From the NCBI GenBank assembly GCA_004802705.1, contig SGPL01000056.1, positions 1-64,000 on the forward strand: a DNA stretch of 64,000 bases, in the 5' to 3' direction. The notes under the pieces are model-generated. The model ran no database searches. It was not told where the DNA came from and saw nothing but the letters and a program-made list of their open reading frames with translations. Origin of the DNA: Bondarzewia mesenterica. Taxonomy: Eukaryota > Basidiomycota > Agaricomycetes > Russulales > Bondarzewiaceae. The translations under genes and the position numbers were made by a program. Below, piece after piece: positions 57,697-64,000 of the stretch (position 1 is its first letter; every line of letters starts with the position of its first letter).

Positions 57697-59431
57697 ATGA
57701 TCAACACCTTATCACTGGAGGCTTCAGACTTTTCTACTAAACGAACCCTGTCAAATCTTTCGTTGACGGTGGCCAAGAGCAAACGCGTCGTCGTTGTCAC
57801 AGGAGCGGGCATCTCGTGTTCTTGTGGCATTCCTGTAAGTTGTTCGCGCGTCTACCGCGCTCTGATTGATCATGAACATGGTCGATCTCTGTGCAGGATT
57901 TCCGGTCTTCCGACGGGTTGTATGCACTCGTGAAAAAACAGTACCCCGATGTCGTCCTCAAGGGCCGCGATCTGTTCGACGCGGCGCTCTTTCGCGACTC
58001 AACATCCACCTCCGTTTTTTACACCTTCATCTCTCAACTCAAACAATCCGTTGACACCGCGACACCCTCTCCAACACATCATTTCATAAAAACCCTCGAT
58101 GCGAAGAAAAGACTCTTACGCTCTTACACACAAAACATCGATGGACTCGAGGAGCGCGCGGGCCTTCTCGGGAGCTCAAGCCAGGAAGCGAAAGTGAACG
58201 GAAAAGGCAAGTCAAAAATTAAGACGAAGGAGGTCCGCAATGTTCAACTTCACGGCGATATCCACCGGGTACGGTGTACATTCTGCTCTGCGGACCTGCC
58301 CTGCACTCGGGAGCACCTAAAGCTCTTCGACCAAGGTCTTCCCCCAGACTGCCCCGAATGCACTGCACGTTGTAAGTAGACGTTTCGACCTCATGCCTTC
58401 CATGCGAAAAGCAGACACACAAAAGCTAATTATGCCGTGGCTTCTTCTCAGCGGAAGCGCGTCTCGCGCGTTCGGCGCGACCCCTAAAAGTCGGAACCCT
58501 CCGCCCTGCGATCGTTCTGTACGACGAGGCCCACCCGCTCGGCGACGACATCGGGGCCATCCAGACGGCCGACATCGCGCGCAAGCCTGATTTACTCATC
58601 ATCATGGGTACCTCTCTCAAGGTGCACGGCTTCAAGAAACTCGTCAAGGACTTCGCCAAGGCCGTCCACGCTAACGCGCCCACCGCCGCAGACCGCACGT
58701 CGGCAAAGTCCGTCGCGAGGACCTTGGCGGGCAAGGTCATTTTTGTGAATAAGACCGCCCCCGGGAGCGAGTGGAATGGGATTATTGATTATCATGTGGA
58801 TGGGGAGACGGATGCGTGGGTTGAGAGAGTCGTGGATGACTGGAAGAAAGCCAGGCCGGTGGATTGGGAGACGCAGAAGACGCTGGTCGCGACTGCGAAA
58901 GAAGGTAGTGGGGCTTGGAAGGTCGTCAAGGAGGTCGTGGCGGCAACCAAGGGGAAGAGTAAGTCGATCTGTTCGCAGAACCCCTTTCTTTGCAGTGCTG
59001 ACTTTCCCATCACAGAGGGCAAAAAGCCTCTCAACCTTGGGATGGAGAACATTCGGCCAGAAGACGATGTCTTCGTTGCCGTCCCCAGCGCAAAAAACCC
59101 TCCATCATCCCCGAGCAAACGCCGACAGTCTACTTCGCACTATTCGGACGTCGAGTGCAGCCCATCCAAGAAGCATCTCGTCAGCGGTTCGAGACCGAAT
59201 ATGGCGATGGAAGAGCGAGGGCTGTTATTCGGAGATACCACGAACAGCAAGGCCAACGACACGGGCGAGGGGCCGGTCGATGTGGATCTCGTCAGAGTCA
59301 AGAGCCAGAGTACATTGCGGAGGAAAGCGAGCAAGCCACGAATGAAGATGGAGCTAGTTCTCCCTGCACGGTCCAAATCGAGGGTCAGGAAATTTTCAGA
59401 AGCCAAGGTGGAAGCGGACGTCTTCTCGTGA
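57697..59431 (+). CDS. Sirtuin, HST3/HST4 type (NAD-dependent deacetylase)
   Basis: Hst3/Hst4 remove acetyl from histone H3 K56 after S phase. ATG 57697 starts MINTLSLEASDFSTKRTL. The Rossmann motif reads VVVVTGAGISCSCGIP, then DFRSSDGLYALVKKQYP, typical of the Hst3/4 branch. Later: YTQNIDGLEERAGL (with the catalytic Asn-Ile-Asp), VQLHGDIHRVRC with the catalytic His, zinc cysteines CTFC and CPEC, IVLYDEAHPLGDDIG, and LLIIMGTSLKVHGFKKLV. A C-terminal tail is rich in Ser and Lys (PSSPSKRRQSTS, RKASKPRMKMELV). Four or more exons. The start TTG nine bases upstream is ignored. The tail has basic stretches fitting nuclear import. Confidence 0.9.
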
Positions 59432-59773
59432 AGCGAAGTATTGCGAGGCCTGCACTGGATTTCTTGATGTTGTACCATAATTTATTGCTGTATTGTAAAT
59501 AGCGCTTTGGGAGCCCGCCGCTCACTCTCCATCTACGCGTACGCATACCTGAAACATACTTGTACTTTTGATTGTCTAAATAGATGCATACACGTCAGCT
59601 AGGGAGGATATGCAAGCATACGCATGAGACATGGCCGGCATGTCTTTACCAATAAACGTGGCATTATGAAGGAAGAATCACAATGCGAGAGAAGCATATA
59701 TGGCACATTGGAAGGTTCGAACTCACAAAAACTCACAAGAACACATACGAATACAAAATGACACGCCCACTCT
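59432..59773. other. Convergent 3' region
   Basis: A 342-bp gap between the ends of the convergent sirtuin and RPB6 genes. AT-rich, with no coding-like frame. It must hold both polyadenylation regions; a clear single signal is not evident. Confidence 0.4.
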
Positions 59774-60402
59774 CTAGTCGCTGATCAACTCTGACACACT
59801 CCAGTCCTCGAAACTACCATCGGGGAGGTATCGTCGAATGATGAGGGGAATTTTTCGCTGTGAGAGCTCTTTGATGGCGATTTGGAGGGCGTCGGTCTCG
59901 CCATCTAGTGGTACAAGGATGGGGGCATTCATGCTGAGATACCACCAGACCGACGGTCAAAGACATCTCATGGATGACAAGCACGGATCGACTCACCTGA
60001 TCTGAAGAGCCCTTGTCCCCAGTATTCTCGCTCGTTCGTACTTTGTCAAGTAGGGGGTGGTTACACGGACTTTATTGGCCTGCCGCTCTCCCGCTAGACC
60101 GGTTGCTTGCGAAGCTTGTGCTTCGTGTATCGCCTCTCCATTGGCCATCTCTTGGTCGTGTTCGGCGCCATTGAGACCTTCGAGGCCATTCACCTGCATC
60201 TCCTCACCAGGGGCCTCCCCCTCCCCCTCCGCCTGCCCTTCGGCGGCAAGGAGGTCGTAACCCTCATCCTACGCAGAATGACAAGTTGAAGGAAAGGCGC
60301 CAGAAGAAAGCGAGCAAAACGCACGATGGCTTCATCGTTGAGCCCTGGACCCTCATAGTCAAAGTCATCGCCCGCGCCTCCGCCGTAACCGTCGTCCGAC
60401 AT
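59774..60402 (-). CDS. RPB6: RNA polymerase I/II/III shared subunit RPB6 (RPABC2)
   Basis: RPB6 is shared by all three nuclear RNA polymerases and helps hold the clamp. Three exons. The acidic N-terminus ([19 protein letters not shown]) is typical, followed by a Glu/Gly-rich insert ([19 protein letters not shown]). The core is [19 protein letters not shown] and [18 protein letters not shown], then [36 protein letters not shown] and the final ISD at TAG 59774. Introns are GT-AG and in phase (AI|DEGYDLL and ALQI-S-MNAP). The 3' end converges with the sirtuin gene, 342 bp away. Confidence 0.94.
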
Positions 60403-61283
60403 GGTGCAAGTTTTTTGAGTAAAGTGAAGGGTGAGCGAATCGAGCAGGGATCTGGCCCGCGCCACTTGCAAGCCAAACTGGCGGGGATGGAGCGGCGCGA
60501 GTGACGGACTTTGAATTAATTGTACTTCCTGTTAATTCCTCACGTCGACCAAGTATCACGCAGTATTCTTCTGTTGGGCTTGGGTCAATGTCCATTTCAG
60601 ACTTTGTGGCCTCGTGATCCGCAAGTTTTCCGTGCAGGTTGCTGGTGACCTGCCAAACGTGGGCACCAATTGGAAGAAGTCGACCGCCACCGCGATTCAT
60701 AAACGTTGGCCTGGACAGCGCCCTCACTATGCGGCGGAAACACATGCCTGCGGTGACATTCGAGTCGTGGATGTTCCATATGGAGGCTGGCAGTTTCCTA
60801 AAGGAGAGTAACATACCTTTGTATGGAGCATCGCGAGAGGTTCTCATCGAAGACGGTGGTTCTCCCAAGGCCCAATCGGGATACTGACTAGGATCATCGA
60901 CTTAATTTGTGTTGCACTTCCGGGCACTCACAACCCCAATTGCAGCGATGAGCCTGGCCGTACGCCATAATAGAGTCTGAAAAGACCGATTGACCCCCGC
61001 AGCCTTGGATCCGAGTAGACGTTTCCTAACATTTTTGACAACGCCCGTTTCGTGACATCCAACCCCGCAAGTTCCATACATCCCCTTCTCATCTGGGATA
61101 TATGTCCACCCTCCGTCACGCGAGTCCCATCATTTCTTCCGGCTCTCCTCCTTCCTTTTGGCGCGCAACTTGTCTCCTGCTCCCTCCTGCTCCCCTCGTC
61201 CTCCCCCTCTCTCATTCCTAACATACACCAGCCACTCCAAAACATAAGTGACACTTTCTACCCTCTACTCTCCTACTCTCTCT
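60403..61283. promoter_or_regulatory. Divergent promoter region RPB6 / RRM gene
   Basis: About 880 bp between two divergent ATGs. A minus-strand frame at 60597-60868 is open, but no part of it looks like a known domain and no splice pattern supports it. The stretch 61130-61283 is very rich in CT runs, as expected just upstream of a highly expressed fungal start codon. No RNA gene seen. Confidence 0.4.
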
Positions 61284-64000
61284 ATGCCCCCCAAAGGATC
61301 TCTAAGACCCCGCACGTGGGGTACCCGTTTTGATTCCCTCACTTCCGCCTCTCCTCCTCTGACCCCTCCAAACAACTCCATCTCTCATACCCCATCTATT
61401 ACATCCTTCGGCAGCCCAAGAGTCCATTCGTTTGCTGCTAATACTAGCCCCATTCCTACAGCAAAGAGAAAGGAAGACAAGATGCCTCACGACGCTAGCG
61501 TCTTTGTGGGCAGGTTCGCATATATTTGCTCTCTCCTTGATAGCGTATCCTGTGCATTGACGTGCTTCCTAGTCTCCCCTCCCATATAGAGCACCAGGAA
61601 CTCACCCGTCTTTTGTCGGAACATCTCTCTGCGCATGCGGAAGTCAAAAACATCAAAGTAGTCCGCGACGCCAAAGGTGGCGTATGTGCTTTTGTCCAGT
61701 GCGAGGTAAATTTTATATCCTTCTATGTTATTTATCTGTTTCTATCTTCTGCGGGCTCATTGATTCTTCAGGATGCAGCGTCCGCGACTCGCCTCATTCA
61801 GACCCTCCGCTCTCAACCCCCTCAGCCTTTTTTTGGGCCGTTACTTGCGCTATGAACAAGCCCGCGCTTTGAGAACCTTGTTGATCTCGTATCGGTATGT
61901 TTCCTGCCCATCAGATCAGTTTTTGATGCCTGACTCCACTGTCCCTTTAGGACGCCGGTCCATCCGACAGATCTCAGGTCTCCTGTCGCTGCAAATGGCC
62001 AGCGAGAAGGCCCAGTCGAGCTTGAACCTGCTAGCGCTATGAGACTATGGAGGCCTCGTGGGTCTAAGTGATTTTTTTTTTCATTCCTGTACCTTTTTCA
62101 TTCGGAATGACTGATTATATGCGTCCTAAAAGATTTGTTACCATCCTCTACAATGTAGATGCGTGTCAATTCGATGAGAGCCTTGTTCAGACACCGTCTC
62201 TCGCTTCAAATGCGGATATTGTTCGCACTCCTTTAGACGGCGCCGGGCTTCTTATCGCTCCCTTGAGCTATGATTCCGATGTAAGCTTCTAAAGCTTCTC
62301 CTCCCAGTTGGACGTAATAAAATTGTAAACCGAATACACCGTAGACGATCTACAAATTGGCTTCCGCTTTCGGGCCCGTGGAGTATTTCGGTCTTCACGA
62401 ATCCGATCAATCCCGACCACAAAGCGAAGGTGAGACGACCGGGCTTCAATTATTCGTATTCAAATCTCATGGTGACTGTATAGGACCCAAAGTATATCCC
62501 GCTCCACATAACGCTTCAAGGCCGTCCATCATGGATCCAGGCTGCTGGGAGATAAAATGGGAGCATAGAGACGACTGTGTCTCCGCTCTGATGGCAAGTG
62601 GAATGGGGTCATTGTTTGGGGTCACACTGATCTTATTCGTCACGATGCACAGGCTCTTCGCGCTGTACCTCATCTGACTGTGACATGGGCCCATTTGCCC
62701 TACTCGCGCCCCTCATTCACCACTCCTCTCCATCAGCGGCTTAAGGAGCAGACTCCGTACACAGCGCCCAACCGAGCTCATCGCTTCTCAGAACCGAAGC
62801 CTGCAGGGCCACAAAGGCCTCGCGCATTCACTGCTGGTGCCCTTTTGCCTCACCATATGCGAGAATCGACCATGTCTACGCAAGCTTCAGATGTTGATTG
62901 TGACACTGCTGCAGGAACTGCAGGCTCTCCCCCCTCTTCTAGGCACTCGTCCTCTTTGCATAATGAAGGCGTTGGTGCCCTTGCTGAACAGTCCCACACT
63001 GTCCAATCGCCGGAGGAGCCAGCGGCCGCGGAGTGGGCGTCCATGCACCATCGCCGTCAACCTAGCAGCCCAACTTCGCCTACCGCTCATCGTGGCCAGA
63101 GTGCTGGAGCGGCACGATCGTTGCTTTTGCCTCTGCGTCCTCGCATTCATTCCGGGAACTCTCGAAGCTTGATCGATGAGGATGTGAAGAAAGCAGATGA
63201 AGACGTGAAGGACTTTTCTGCCACGCATAATGAAAGATGGAATGCATCTTTATCGTGGGGTGAGAGCAGAATGGATTCTGATGAGGATTCTGACGACGGG
63301 AGGTACGGCATGTCCCCTCGATATCCGTCGTTCTAAATTTAATTCTGACCTTTCCCAGATCATCAGAACCAGATTTCGTCTATCCTACCCTGTCTGCACC
63401 CATTACGCCTGCTAAGAGACGCGTTGCTGCTGCTGACCAGCCGTCGTCTCTCAAGGACCAAGGCGTCCAGACTAATCTTGAAGTCGCATCCTTGACGGAA
63501 GGGTACGCTGCTGATGATAAGGCACCGATCACACCAGAGTCAGCGCCGTCTCTCATCTCTCCCGATACTCCAGGATTCACATACCCACCCACTCCTGACA
63601 GTGGAAGTGTGGTCGACCCAGCGATACAGATGCCCACTCTAAACCTAGACGAGGAGGCTGTGAGCGAAGATATATCTGAGCGACTGCATGGTGTGACTTC
63701 GAGGAGGCCGTCAAGGATCTTGATCCTACTACGATCTTCGTTGGTGGGCTGGAGATGTATGGTTCGAATGCTTGGGACGAGAATAGGGTCAAGGGGGTGT
63801 TCGGGAAGTACGGAGATATCGCGGATGTCAAAGTAGTGAGGCCGCGTAAGTGCAATCAGTTCTACAAGACTCTTTGAGCATATGCTGATGGAATATCCAG
63901 TGAACAAGAGGTCGGCCTTTGCTTTCGTGAGGTTCAGTGACGCGGACGGCGCGGCACAAGCTGTTGTCCAGGAGGTAAGTGTACGACTACATTTTTTGTT
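61284..64000 (+). CDS. Multi-RRM RNA-binding protein, 3' end outside window
   Basis: A protein with at least two RNA recognition motifs and a probable divergent third. ATG 61284 gives MPPKGSLRPRTWGTRFDSLT. RRM1: DASVFVGSLPSHIEHQELTR, then NIKVVRDAKGGVCAFVQCE. A second, less canonical unit follows (TIYKLASAFGPVEYFGLHES and WEIKWEHRDDCVSAL). Next is a long Ser/Pro-rich linker, and then RRM3: TTIFVGGLEMYGSNAWDENR, VFGKYGDIADVKVVRP and KRSAFAFVRFSDADGAA, where the window ends. The frame change before RRM3 is explained by a 44-nt intron (63660-63703, GTGAGC...TTCGAG). Fungal relatives include Nam8/Csx1-type proteins, but the exact family is not clear. An acidic SRMDSDEDSDDG segment precedes RRM3. 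Confidence 0.75.

Noticed and set aside
60365..60868. Minus-strand frame of 167 codons upstream of RPB6
   Set aside because: No domain-like pattern and it overlaps the RPB6 start exon; more likely the divergent promoter.
63660..63703. Apparent frame break before RRM3 of the RNA-binding protein
   Set aside because: A 44-nt GT-AG intron (GTGAGC...TTCGAG) joins both sides in phase, so no indel is needed.
1..64000. Biosynthetic cluster, transposon, CRISPR or mating-type locus
   Set aside because: Neighbouring genes are unrelated housekeeping functions; no transposase, terminal repeats, spacer array, homeodomain pair or pheromone receptor was seen.

Overview
The window is nuclear DNA of a filamentous basidiomycete, most likely an Agaricomycete. 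The evidence is a dense mix of genes on both strands, very many short GT-AG introns (mostly about 45-70 nt), tiny exons, intergenic gaps often under 500 bp, and protein families typical of mushroom-forming fungi (a CSCGRGKD-type MYND-finger protein, a protoglobin, a REV7-type HORMA protein, DMC1). There is no prokaryotic operon logic, no phage, no CRISPR array and no clear intact transposon.

Layout: 0.5-2.8 kb, MYND-finger gene and a membrane-anchored protoglobin (both minus). 3.8-7.3 kb, a very long glycogenin (minus). 7.5-12 kb, an unrecognised minus gene, then an ADCK2/UbiB-type atypical kinase and a fructosamine-3-kinase-like protein (plus). 12.4-16.7 kb, RPB2, the second-largest RNA polymerase II subunit (plus). 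16.8-22.6 kb, a lung-7TM/Ptm1-type membrane protein (minus), sorting nexin SNX4 (plus) and REV7/MAD2L2 (minus). 22.9-26.7 kb, an MFS drug:H+ antiporter and an NDUFA9/Coq11-like NAD-binding protein (both minus). 26.7-29.2 kb is gene-poor. 29.2-37.2 kb, two small hypothetical genes, splicing factor CWC25, a voltage-sensor-only membrane protein and a long Ser/Pro-rich protein. 37.7-46.7 kb, endocytic adaptor SLA2, cytochrome oxidase assembly factor SURF1/SHY1 and a large unknown membrane protein. 46.8-51.4 kb, a Pro-rich CxxC protein and the TFIIIB subunit BDP1. 51.7-54.2 kb, an intron-containing tRNA-Phe and the meiotic recombinase DMC1. 54.7-64 kb, an EthD-like protein, a secreted RNase T2, an HST3/HST4-type sirtuin, RPB6 and the 5' part of a multi-RRM RNA-binding protein.

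The genes are mostly independent housekeeping units rather than a cluster. Several transcription-machinery genes (RPB2, RPB6, BDP1 and a tRNA) and chromosome-maintenance genes (DMC1, REV7, HST3/4-like sirtuin) happen to lie close together. I found no convincing novel multi-gene system.

Points most worth checking: single-base frame breaks in conserved genes (RPB2, glycogenin, and two in the MYND gene), which most likely mark residual assembly indels; an exon-rich DMC1 with a 9-nt microexon and three GC-AG introns; a tight cluster of ACGCG boxes upstream of the sirtuin gene; a protoglobin with a C-terminal membrane anchor; and an ADCK-type kinase whose KxGQ signature reads KLAQ. Exon borders were placed by eye from splice consensus, reading frame and family similarity.
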